Of a stretch of DNA of 33,764 bases, positions 26,598-33,464 are shown piece after piece. Numbering within the stretch: position 1 is the stretch's first letter; every line of letters begins with the position of its first letter. Below the pieces are notes generated by a model. That model saw only the letters and a program-made list of their open reading frames with translations. It had not been told where the DNA came from and did not search any database. The DNA comes from Pseudonocardiales bacterium (GTDB taxonomy: Bacteria; Actinomycetota; Actinomycetes; Mycobacteriales; Pseudonocardiaceae). The stretch is taken from positions 1 to 33,764 of the forward strand of contig JAFAPC010000149.1 of NCBI GenBank assembly GCA_019247305.1, read 5' to 3'. The translations under genes and the position numbers were made by a program.

Positions 26598-26883
26598 CGA
26601 AGTGAATCCGGCGAGGCCGAGCGAAGAGCTCCCGCAACGCCGGCACGTCCTCCGCTGGGCGGTCCAATTCACCGAGGAACTGTTCGTACGCCTCGGCGGA
26701 CATCCTGATGTCGCGACTGCGGTGCACCACTTCCTGAGCGCGAGGCACCACGGTGGACAGAATGAACGCGGACACCGTCATGTGCTCGGCCTCGGCCGCC
26801 TCCCGCAGCAGTTCCTGGTCACGTTCGCTGACCCGTACCTCGATGCGCTCGGTCTTGCCGCTAGCGATGACGACCTCCTTCAA
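26587..26883 (-). CDS. DUF1778 (TacA-like) antitoxin
   Basis: A ribbon-helix-helix protein of about 93-98 residues: [20 protein letters not shown] (RHH strand and helix), [20 protein letters not shown], then a toxin-binding tail. It neutralises the GNAT toxin and represses its operon. The start is unclear: TTG 26883 has a weak ribosome site, whereas AAGGAGG at 26880-26874 is ideally placed for an ATC at 26868. The frame upstream of 26883 overlaps the promoter and is not coding. Confidence 0.8.
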   Translation of the reverse strand: MKEVVIASGKTERIEVRVSERDQELLREAAEAEHMTVSAFILSTVVPRAQEVVHRSRDIRMSAEAYEQFLGELDRPAEDVPALRELFARPRRIHFGAT

Positions 26884-26895
26884 TCCTGTACGTAC

Positions 26896-26925
26896 AGAGT
26901 ACGGACACCAGGGGAAGGAGGTCAA
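26896..26925 (-). promoter_or_regulatory. Internal promoter of the DUF1778/GNAT module
   Basis: Minus-strand TTGACC (26925-26920), 18-bp spacer and TACTCT (26901-26896) lie directly after the hyuA stop. Overlapping GTAC repeats (GTACTCTGTACGTAC) follow the -10 region and could be the antitoxin operator. The module thus probably has its own autoregulated promoter inside the hyu operon. Confidence 0.5.
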
Positions 26926-26926
26926 G

Positions 26927-28933
26927 TCAGCCAGCCAGGTGCACCACTAGGTTGCCGGAGTCGTCGACCACGGCGAGTTCGTCGGGGGCGAGCAGCGTGG
27001 TGGTGTCCGGCTGCTCGATCAACGCTGGGCCGCGGACCTCATCCCCAGGGGCCAGCCCAGCTCGGGAGACCACCCGCGCGGTGCGAGTCTGATCCGCCAG
27101 GCCGATCTCGCGAGAGCGCTCCGGCGCGCCTTCCCCCTGGTCCCAGTCGCCCGGGGGGCGCGAAAGGATCGGGTCACCCTGGGCCACCACCCGCAGCGTG
27201 ACGATCCGGACCGGCTCGTCGGGGAGGTCGTACCCGTAGGCCTGCCGGTGCGCGCGGTGCAGCATGTGGGTCAGATCCGCCTCGCCCTCGGCGACGATCC
27301 GCAGCTCGTGGGACTGGCCGGCGTAGCGGGCGTCGGCCAGGCGGGACAGCGTGACCTCACCCGTCACCCCTTGGCGCACCAGCTCCGCGTGGGCTTGCGC
27401 CGCCAGCGCCTCCCAGATCTCGGTGAGATCGTCCTCGGCGGGCGCCATCACCGTCCGGGACGCCTCGTAGCGAGCCGGGGCGAGCAGCAGACCCAGCGCA
27501 CTGAGCACTCCGGGTGCCTGGGGCACCACTACCGCGCGGCAGCCCAGCTCGCGGGCCAGCGCGGTAGCGTGCAACGGGCCAGCACCCCCGTAGGCGACCA
27601 GGGCTAGGCCCGCCGGGTCGACGCCGCGCTCGGTACTGACCTTGCGCAGGGCCCGCGCCATCGTGGCCCGCACCACCGCGAGGATCCCGGGCGCCCCACC
27701 AGCCGGTTCCGGCAGCGCCCCGACGGCGCGGGCGGCCGCCTGGCGGTCCAGCCGCAGCCCCCCGCCCAGCTCCCGGTTCGGATCGAGGTGGCCCAGCGTG
27801 CAGTGCGCGTCGGTGACGGTCGGCTCGGTGCCACCCCGCCCGTAGCAGGCTGGTCCGGGATCGGCGCCCGCCGAGCCCGGACCGACCCGCAGCGCACCCC
27901 CGACGTCCACCCAGGCGATCGACCCGCCACCGGCGCCCACGGTGTGGATCCCCACCGCCGGGGTGCGCAGCGGCAGACCAGCGATCTGCGCGGAGCTCGA
28001 CACCTCCGGCTGGCCGTTGCGGATCAAGCAGACGTCGGTGGACGTGCCGCCCATGTCGAACGCGATCGCGTCCGCGAAACCGGCGCCGCGGGCCACGGCA
28101 CCGGCCGCGACCACCCCAGCGGCGGGCCCGGACAGCAGGGTGTGCACCGGGGCGTCGGCCACGAAACCAACGCCCGCGGTGCCGCCGCCGGAGGTCATCA
28201 CGGTGATCGTCGGACCGGGCAGCCGGGTCGTCAAGGCCGACAGGTAGCGGCGCATCACGGGCGCGACGGCGGCGTTGAGCACGCACGTGGAGGTCCGCTC
28301 GAACTCACGGAACTCCGGCAGCAGCGCGCTGGATCGGGTGATCGGCACGCCGAGCCCACCCAACGCCTCGGCCAGGCGCCGCTCGTGCTCCGCACCGGCG
28401 TAGCTGAACAGCAAGCTCACTGCCACCGACTCCGGCTCCAGGCGCTGCACCTGGCGCACCACCCGGTCAACCTCGTCCTCGGTCAGCGCGATGACCACCG
28501 TGCCCTGCGGGCTCATCCGCTCGGCGACGGTCACCACCTGCTCGGGCGGCACGAGCGGCTCAGGGCGGGTGACGCTCAGGTCGTAGAGCGCGGGCCGGTC
28601 CTGCCGGGCGATCTGGAGCACATCGGCGAACCCGTCGGTGGTCACCAGGACGGTCCGGGCCAGCCTGCGTTCCAGCACCGCGTTGGTGGCCGTGGTGGTG
28701 CCGTGCGCCAGCAGCCGCAACGCCGCGCCGGACCACGCCTGCGCGATGCCGCGCTGCACCCCCACCGCCTGGTTGTCCGAAGTGGTCGGCACCTTCACCG
28801 CCCGGGGCCGATGCCCGGCGGCATGCACCACGACATCGGTGAACGTGCCCCCGACATCGACCCCGGCAACGACCCTAGCAACTGCCCGGGAGGGTTCGGC
28901 CATCCCCGCATTGTCCCTGCCGTGTCCAGACAT
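26927..28933 (-). CDS. hyuA: Hydantoinase A / 5-oxoprolinase alpha-type subunit
   Basis: A 668-residue HyuA, the ATP-binding partner of HyuB. Motifs: RVVAGVDVGGTFTDVVVHAA (phosphate 1), AHGTTTATNAVLERR, TDGFADVLQIARQDRPALYD, LLSGPAAGVVAAG, AIAFDMGGTSTDVCLI (phosphate 2), GGGSIAWVD, and VAYGGAGPLHATALARELG near the C-terminal third. These are the actin-like ATPase elements of the family. ATG 28933, with a possible internal start at 28903. First gene of the operon hyuA, antitoxin, toxin, hyuB, EACC1, receptor-caspase. Intact. Confidence 0.92.
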   Translation of the reverse strand: MSGHGRDNAGMAEPSRAVARVVAGVDVGGTFTDVVVHAAGHRPRAVKVPTTSDNQAVGVQRGIAQAWSGAALRLLAHGTTTATNAVLERRLARTVLVTTDGFADVLQIARQDRPALYDLSVTRPEPLVPPEQVVTVAERMSPQGTVVIALTEDEVDRVVRQVQRLEPESVAVSLLFSYAGAEHERRLAEALGGLGVPITRSSALLPEFREFERTSTCVLNAAVAPVMRRYLSALTTRLPGPTITVMTSGGGTAGVGFVADAPVHTLLSGPAAGVVAAGAVARGAGFADAIAFDMGGTSTDVCLIRNGQPEVSSSAQIAGLPLRTPAVGIHTVGAGGGSIAWVDVGGALRVGPGSAGADPGPACYGRGGTEPTVTDAHCTLGHLDPNRELGGGLRLDRQAAARAVGALPEPAGGAPGILAVVRATMARALRKVSTERGVDPAGLALVAYGGAGPLHATALARELGCRAVVVPQAPGVLSALGLLLAPARYEASRTVMAPAEDDLTEIWEALAAQAHAELVRQGVTGEVTLSRLADARYAGQSHELRIVAEGEADLTHMLHRAHRQAYGYDLPDEPVRIVTLRVVAQGDPILSRPPGDWDQGEGAPERSREIGLADQTRTARVVSRAGLAPGDEVRGPALIEQPDTTTLLAPDELAVVDDSGNLVVHLAG

Positions 28934-29039
28934 CCGCGTGTCCCTCGTGGCAGAAGGTGAGCTCGCCGCGACTCGGCGTTACCCTCGTCGCGATGCACAC
29001 CGCGAGCAGGGAACCAGGCGTCAGGCCGGTGACGGACGA

Positions 29040-30092
29040 GTGACAAACCTCGCCCGCACGATGTCACTGCGCTCTATGTCATTGGGCTGTGTGTCACTGC
29101 TCGGACTGGGGTTGCTTACCGCCGGTGTCGCCTCCGCCGAGACGCCCTGCACCTACACGATCCGCACTGTGCAGGACGCCCGCGCCGCGCTCCCCGCCGC
29201 CGCTCCAGGAGACACGTTGTGCTTTCTCGGTTCGGAGCTCGCCGATGTGGATCTGACGATGACCCGGGCCGGCACCGCTGAGGCGCCGATCAGCCTCGTC
29301 TCGGACGGGCACACCCGTGTTCACCAACTCCACGTCCTCGCCGACCACGTCATCATCCAGGGCTTCACGGTCGCCGGCGGGGGCGAGCTGCTGCTGGAAG
29401 GCACCGGCATCGTGGCGCAGAAGAACACAGTTGCGGACACCCAACGGGGCGGGATCATCTGCGCGTCATGCCTGGATTCCACCATCGAGTCCAATACCGT
29501 GACGCACGTCGCCACCACCGGCATCTCCATCAGCGGGCAGCGGATCACCGTCCGGGAGAATCTGGTGATCGCGACAGTGCCCGTTGACGATGGTGACGCC
29601 GATGGCGTGCGCTTTTTCGGCAACGGCCACCGAATCATCAGCAACGTGATCCGGGACATTTCCCCCAGCGGCTCGCCGAACTCCGCCCACCCCAACTGCT
29701 TCCAGACGTTCGACACCGGCCATCCGCCCACGTTCGATGTCGAGATCGTGGGTAACGTCTGCCAGAATGTCGCGGAGAACTGCCTGATCGCCACTGGTGA
29801 CGAGAATGGCAACCGGGAGGCGCCGGTGGGCTCGGAGTCCATCACCTTCATCGGCAATACCTGCGCGACCAATGGTGATCAGTCGGTGAGTCTGCGTCAC
29901 TGGCCCAACGTTGACGTGCGCAAGAACAGGCTGCTCGGTCCGAGCCTCAAACGCGGGGTTTTGATAACCAACGGCTCCACCGGCGCCACCGCGAAAGACA
30001 ACACCACCCCCAAAGGCATTCCCCCCGTGGAGATCGACGACTCCTCCCGCCCGGGATTCAACAACCCCTTCTCACCCGAGCGCGCTCCCTGA
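29040..30092 (+). CDS. Secreted right-handed parallel beta-helix protein
   Basis: About 350 residues from GTG 29040 (ATG 29061 also possible). Signal peptide: basic start, hydrophobic LGCVSLLGLGLLTAG, cut after ASA. The mature protein carries many repeats of beta-helix coils: ADHVIIQGFTVAGGGELLLE, IVAQKNTVADTQRGGI, STIESNTVTHVATTGISISG, HRIISNVIRDISPSG, VEIVGNVCQN, ITFIGNTC, VDVRKNRLLG. Such folds belong to pectate-lyase-like enzymes or polysaccharide/surface binders. No catalytic set recognised. Asp/Gly-rich loops could bind Ca. It diverges from hyuA, 107 bp apart. Confidence 0.75.
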   Translation: MTNLARTMSLRSMSLGCVSLLGLGLLTAGVASAETPCTYTIRTVQDARAALPAAAPGDTLCFLGSELADVDLTMTRAGTAEAPISLVSDGHTRVHQLHVLADHVIIQGFTVAGGGELLLEGTGIVAQKNTVADTQRGGIICASCLDSTIESNTVTHVATTGISISGQRITVRENLVIATVPVDDGDADGVRFFGNGHRIISNVIRDISPSGSPNSAHPNCFQTFDTGHPPTFDVEIVGNVCQNVAENCLIATGDENGNREAPVGSESITFIGNTCATNGDQSVSLRHWPNVDVRKNRLLGPSLKRGVLITNGSTGATAKDNTTPKGIPPVEIDDSSRPGFNNPFSPERAP

Positions 30093-30121
30093 CGGAAGCA
30101 GGGTGGCCACACATCTCTGGG

Positions 30122-30403
30122 ATGAGTGGGCTTATCGGGGTGGGAGTTTGTGCTGTCCTCGCGATCGGACTATGGTGGCGCGCTGTGATCCAGAATCAGC
30201 AGCTCAATGCCGAGGGCCTGCCGCCGCTAGCGCCACCCGGGGCCAGTGCGCAGGAGCGTGGCCGGGCGATCGAGGCCCGGATGGTGGCCCGTTATGGTGC
30301 CCCCTCGATCGACGACTACCGCCGCGCTTACGCCGCCTTCAGCGCCCCGTGGCCAGGTGATGATGAGATCCGTCGCCGACATCCTGTTGCCCCCGCAGCG
30401 TGA
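30122..30403 (+). CDS. Phd-like antitoxin remnant with a replaced N-terminus
   Basis: A 93-residue frame. The C-terminal half (GRAIEARMVARYGAPSIDDY and on to WPGDDEIRRR) aligns with the tail of the antitoxin at 5694-6002. The N-terminus instead reads MSGLIGVGVCAVLAIGLWWR, a hydrophobic helix with no likeness to the Phd DNA-binding part. Either a fusion left by deletion or a membrane-tethered variant. The stop overlaps the GTG of the next frame (GTGA). Confidence 0.5.
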   Translation: MSGLIGVGVCAVLAIGLWWRAVIQNQQLNAEGLPPLAPPGASAQERGRAIEARMVARYGAPSIDDYRRAYAAFSAPWPGDDEIRRRHPVAPAA

Positions 30404-30642
30404 TCGATGACAAGGTTGCCGATGCTTCAGCGCCAGCTGCAGCGGAAGCTCTAGGCCACCTGTCCGTCGTGCTCGGTGAGTTGGACGCTGTCGGCGCTCG
30501 TGAGGTCGGCCAGCTCCTTATCACCGCCGATGTCTTTGACGGGTGCGCCGGTCACGCGATCGTGGTTGCCCGAGGCTGGCCGGTGCTGACCGCCGACCCC
30601 GGCCGGCTCCACCGGATCACCCCGGACCTGGACCTACTGTAG
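30400..30642 (+). pseudogene. PIN-domain toxin with internal deletion
   Basis: 80 codons from GTG 30400. The C-terminal part (GHAIVVARGWPVLTADPGRL, then HRITPDLDLL) matches the PIN protein at 5284-5697 (QRGWPALSADPTRLRRVDP), as do about 30 residues before it. Roughly 50 residues of the N-terminal half, including the first acidic motif, are missing. It cannot be a complete ribonuclease. Confidence 0.65.
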
Positions 30643-30787
30643 TCGGCGGCCTCCCCAAGTTCCCTACCCTCGCTCCGTCCCAGCCAGCATGGACGACGGT
30701 CGACAACATCATGACGTCCCGCCGCCACCGACTTCACGCCGGGGTGGCATCAGTCCTGGTCAGACCCTCCACCACGTTCTGGAGTGT

Positions 30788-30919
30788 TTATGACTTTTCA
30801 TTTCTTATTTTATGAACCAGGGATCCTATCTCGTGTAGATATCGTCTCATGAATCCGATATCAACACCTATAAATACCAGGCATCCTGCGATTACGATTA
30901 TGCAGACATCGACTATCAT
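30788..30919 (-). CDS. Small single-helix membrane protein in an AT-rich patch (43 aa)
   Basis: ATG 30919 with AGGAG upstream overlaps the stop of the preceding gene (ATGA). The protein starts with one membrane helix (MIVDVCIIVIAGCLVFIGVD) followed by a basic amphipathic helix (MRRYLHEIGSLVHKIRNEKS). Base composition is much richer in AT than the rest of the window, suggesting recent transfer. Tight coupling suggests a two-gene unit. Unknown function. Confidence 0.6.
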   Translation of the reverse strand: MIVDVCIIVIAGCLVFIGVDIGFMRRYLHEIGSLVHKIRNEKS

Positions 30920-31140
30920 CGCTCCTGATTCACCCTTCTGGTTACCATCGGATCTACTGATGTTTCGATGTTCTCCACCTTGTTTAGTAGCTGGAATAGG
31001 TCTCGTCTTTCGTCTTCTTTCATGAGGACTACTCCACACAGGCGGAGTTTGCCGACCTCCTCTCCGACGTAGATTCCGATCATTTCGCCATTGACCAATC
31101 CTATACTCACACCACTCGCGCGAAAAAGGTAATGATGCAT
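30916..31140 (-). CDS. Small soluble protein coupled to the membrane peptide (74 aa)
   Basis: ATG 31140 (MHHYLFRASGVSIGLVNGEM) with GAGGCGG upstream. The rest is IGIYVGEEVGKLRLCGVVLM, then a charged helix KEDERRDLFQLLNKVENIET. It resembles a small beta-strand domain plus helix. A GTG at 31185 would lengthen it into the preceding gene but that part (DELQRRTDS) is shared with the left locus at DNA level and belongs to the 3' end of the Cys-rich gene. AT-rich like its partner. No family recognised. Confidence 0.55.
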   Translation of the reverse strand: MHHYLFRASGVSIGLVNGEMIGIYVGEEVGKLRLCGVVLMKEDERRDLFQLLNKVENIETSVDPMVTRRVNQER

Positions 31141-31156
31141 CAATCCGCCTCGTCTG

Positions 31157-31450
31157 CTATCCGTGCGGCGCTGTAGCTCGTCCACACTCGTGCCCAGCTG
31201 CTCTGGCTGGGGCTGCCGTGGCCGTGTCCGGTTGTGGACCCTGGGGGTTGTCGGGCCTGGGGTGCGCGAAAGCGGCGTAGAGGGTGCAGACGCGGCGGCG
31301 CGGAAACGGCCACCATCGTGACCCGCGACAGATGCGGCAAGAGCCGTCGTCGTCGACCGGGTGCAGAGCCAGCAGCGTGCGGATGGCGCTGGTCAGCTGG
31401 GCGAGGCATTGTTGATGCACGATCGGAAAGAGACAGGCGAGGAAGTTCAC
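31157..31450 (-). CDS. Small Cys/Arg/Trp-rich conserved protein (right copy)
   Basis: 97 residues from GTG 31450, which overlaps the stop of the small ORF upstream (GTGA); GTG 31420 (VHQQC) is another start. Sequence: CLAQLTSAIRTLLALHPVDD, GSCRICRGSRWWPF, RRRVCTLYAAFAHPRPDNPQ. It is the paralogue of 7483-7770, lacking about 14 residues near the N-terminus. The SCRIC pair may bind metal. Companion of the XRE-TPR regulator upstream. Confidence 0.6.
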   Translation of the reverse strand: MNFLACLFPIVHQQCLAQLTSAIRTLLALHPVDDDGSCRICRGSRWWPFPRRRVCTLYAAFAHPRPDNPQGPQPDTATAAPARAAGHECGRATAPHG

Positions 31451-31596
31451 GGGTTCGTCTCACCGCGTGTGTGATGGGCAGCGTCCCCCAGATTAGTCAC
31501 GGGCATGGGGTTTACCGGTGATGTCGTGGTGCAGGGTGGGCCGAGAAATACCCACACCATTCTGTGAGAGACGACGATGGTCATAGGTACCTTCAT
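31447..31596 (-). CDS. Small conserved ORF (49 aa) before the Cys-rich gene
   Basis: ATG 31596 begins MKVPMTIVVSHRMVWVFLGP and the frame ends TNLGDAAHHTRGETNP with TGA at 31447, overlapping the next GTG. The last 20 residues match the mini-ORF of the left locus. Probably a translated peptide coupled to the Cys-rich gene. No family recognised. Confidence 0.4.
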   Translation of the reverse strand: MKVPMTIVVSHRMVWVFLGPPCTTTSPVNPMPVTNLGDAAHHTRGETNP

Positions 31597-32072
31597 GGTT
31601 TCGTGACCCGTGGTCGATCGTGTTTCTGCGGAATGTCTCGATGGCCCTGCTCTGAAAATGGGCAGGGGGTGGCCGGCCGGCTACCGGGAGCTGGGGGTCA
31701 GGGGCAGTGCTCAACCGGTAGCCGGCCGGCGGATGAGGGGCGGTGCTCCTCGGGCCGGGTCCAGGCATCTGGGCGGGGGATTCCGGCTGGCCACCGGGAG
31801 GAAGTGGGGGGAGCCAACTCCCCCGGCGGCCAACCGGAGTCGTGGTGAGGGCGAACCGAGGCTCAGCCCTGCGGGCCTGCTCGCGACAGGGTGTGGTCCC
31901 GGTCCACCGTGGTTCTCCTCTCGATCTGTCGGGTGGATGGCGGCGGCCTCGCCCGGTCAAGGCCAGAAGCGGGGCCGCCGCCGTGGTGACCGCCACCCTG
32001 TGAAGGACCAGGGATGCAGGGTGACGGCGTGCGCTGAGCTTCTCAGCTCGGGCACACCCGGACTACACACGA
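31597..32072. other. Gene-free stretch packed with long hairpins
   Basis: No convincing gene on either strand. At least four strong inverted repeats: ccctgc/gcaggg (31645-31650 and 31662-31667); a perfect 16-bp pair (31672-31687 and 31715-31730) with an inner gagc/gctc; ccggctggcc/ggccaaccgg (31783-31792 and 31828-31837) enclosing a perfect 7-bp GGGGGAG/CTCCCCC stem with CCAA loop; and a perfect 10-bp pair (31939-31948 and 31973-31982). A short gctgag/ctcagc hairpin follows near 32033. It lies just past the regulator stop. It may be a structured RNA, a relic of a mobile element, or a strong terminator region. Confidence 0.5.
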
Positions 32073-33464
32073 TCAATCCTGCGTCCCGGGAGAATCATCG
32101 AGGGAATGATTCTCGGGATGGTTAGTGCACACCAGGGTGCGGATCCGATGCCGCAGCTCCGCGACCTCCTCCAGGTCCTGGTGTGCGGCGGCGTGCCGGA
32201 ACAGCTCCCGCAGGTCCTCGGTGGTGCGGTGCGAGCGGAGGGTGCTAGCGACCTCTAGGGCCTCGTTCCCGATGGCGGTGGCCTGGAGTGGGTCACCGGT
32301 GGCCATGGTGAGAGTGGCGAGTTTGGTCAGGCAGATCGCCCGGGAGCGGGTACGGCCCTCGGGGAACCCGGCTACGGCCGTGGTGAGGCGGGTAGTGGCC
32401 TCGCCGGGGTCACGGCCCAGGATCGCCAGGTCAACTAGGCGCCGCCCGGTGAACAGAGCATGGCGCGCATCGGTGTAACCGGCCATGAACGAGGGTTCGT
32501 TGTCCGGGGTGACGTGCGCGAAGTGCTCATCAGCGGTGCCGATCGCCCTCAGGGCCTCTTGCACCCGACGCATCGCGGCCAGCGCGAGGGCTCGGTCGTT
32601 GTGCAGCTGCGCCCGTACGGTCGGGGCGAGCCAGTCCGGGCGGATCAGGGCCTGCTCGGCTAGGGTGAGGCCGTCATCGGGTTGCCCAGTCCAGACCGCC
32701 TGCGCGGCCATGTTCGACAAGATCTTGGCTCTCAGGTTCCAGTCTTTGGCTTGCTCGGCGCAGGCTAGCGCGAGGTCGAAAATCCGGTGAGCCTCCGCAT
32801 AGGCGCCCGCGTCGAGGGCCATGTATCCGACGGTTTCGGCGAGGGCGCCGACGGCGGCGTGCAACTCGGGGAGCAACTGGTCCGGGCAGATGGCGTCCAG
32901 CAGGCCGGCTGCCCAGCGCAGCTCGCCCATGGCAGCTTCCCGGGCCGTCCCGCCACCGTAGGCGCGACTCCCTGACTCGAACGTCTGGGTGGCGTCGCGG
33001 ATCTGCGCAATATCGCTCGCGCCGACCCGACGGGGGATGGGGTCGGGTGTGGTGTCTTCCAGCAGCGCGGCGATCGGTTCGGCGAGGAGGAGGGCGCTGA
33101 CGCCGCCGACGGTGGTGTGGATGAATTTTTGCCGTTTCGCTGTGTCCACCTCCTCGAGTTTCACCGCTTGGCGGCGGGCCCGGGCGTTGACGAATCCCAG
33201 TTCGGAATCAGCGGAGACACTCAGGATCTCCCGGAGCGCTTCCCGGCACATTGTTCCCGGCCAGCGGATGACACCTTGTTCGATTTTGCCAATATAGTTC
33301 CTGTCGAAGCCTAATTCCGTGCGGTGATGCTTCCAAACCCAGTCGTTCACCAGCTCCGCGAGTTCCTGGCGGGACAGGCCCTCCTTGGGGTGGGTGAGGG
33401 ACGCGGTGCGCGCCCGCGCCTCCCGGAACTGATGATTTGGTGTGTGCTTATTCCGTGTGGGCAA
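32073..33464 (-). CDS. XRE-type HTH / TPR transcriptional regulator
   Basis: 463 residues from TTG 33464, which has a strong AGGAGG 9 nt upstream; the same layout precedes the GTG of the paralogue at 6545. N-terminal DNA-binding domain: LSRQELAELVNDWVWKHHRT and NYIGKIEQGVIRWPG. A linker with a hydrophobic GGVSALLLAEPIAALLE follows, then TPR-like repeats to the end (DLALACAEQAKDWNLRAKIL, GQPDDGLTLAEQALIRP, TAIGNEALEVASTLRS). Such proteins in actinomycetes control development or secondary metabolism, with TPRs binding partner proteins or signals. Intact; the left paralogue lost the last 180 residues. The open frame continues upstream without a stop to the window edge. Confidence 0.85.
   Translation of the reverse strand: MPTRNKHTPNHQFREARARTASLTHPKEGLSRQELAELVNDWVWKHHRTELGFDRNYIGKIEQGVIRWPGTMCREALREILSVSADSELGFVNARARRQAVKLEEVDTAKRQKFIHTTVGGVSALLLAEPIAALLEDTTPDPIPRRVGASDIAQIRDATQTFESGSRAYGGGTAREAAMGELRWAAGLLDAICPDQLLPELHAAVGALAETVGYMALDAGAYAEAHRIFDLALACAEQAKDWNLRAKILSNMAAQAVWTGQPDDGLTLAEQALIRPDWLAPTVRAQLHNDRALALAAMRRVQEALRAIGTADEHFAHVTPDNEPSFMAGYTDARHALFTGRRLVDLAILGRDPGEATTRLTTAVAGFPEGRTRSRAICLTKLATLTMATGDPLQATAIGNEALEVASTLRSHRTTEDLRELFRHAAAHQDLEEVAELRHRIRTLVCTNHPENHSLDDSPGTQD

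Noticed and set aside
27788..28960. Plus-strand frame of 390 codons over hyuA
   Set aside because: Antisense to the conserved hyuA frame.
31800..31840. Second group II intron end, since the stem resembles domain VI at 87-120
   Set aside because: No domain V lies next to it on either strand; the likeness is limited to a G-run/C-run stem.
31493..31996. Minus-strand frame of 167 codons over the hairpin region
   Set aside because: Pro/Arg-rich low-complexity translation with no family; the hairpins explain the open frame better.
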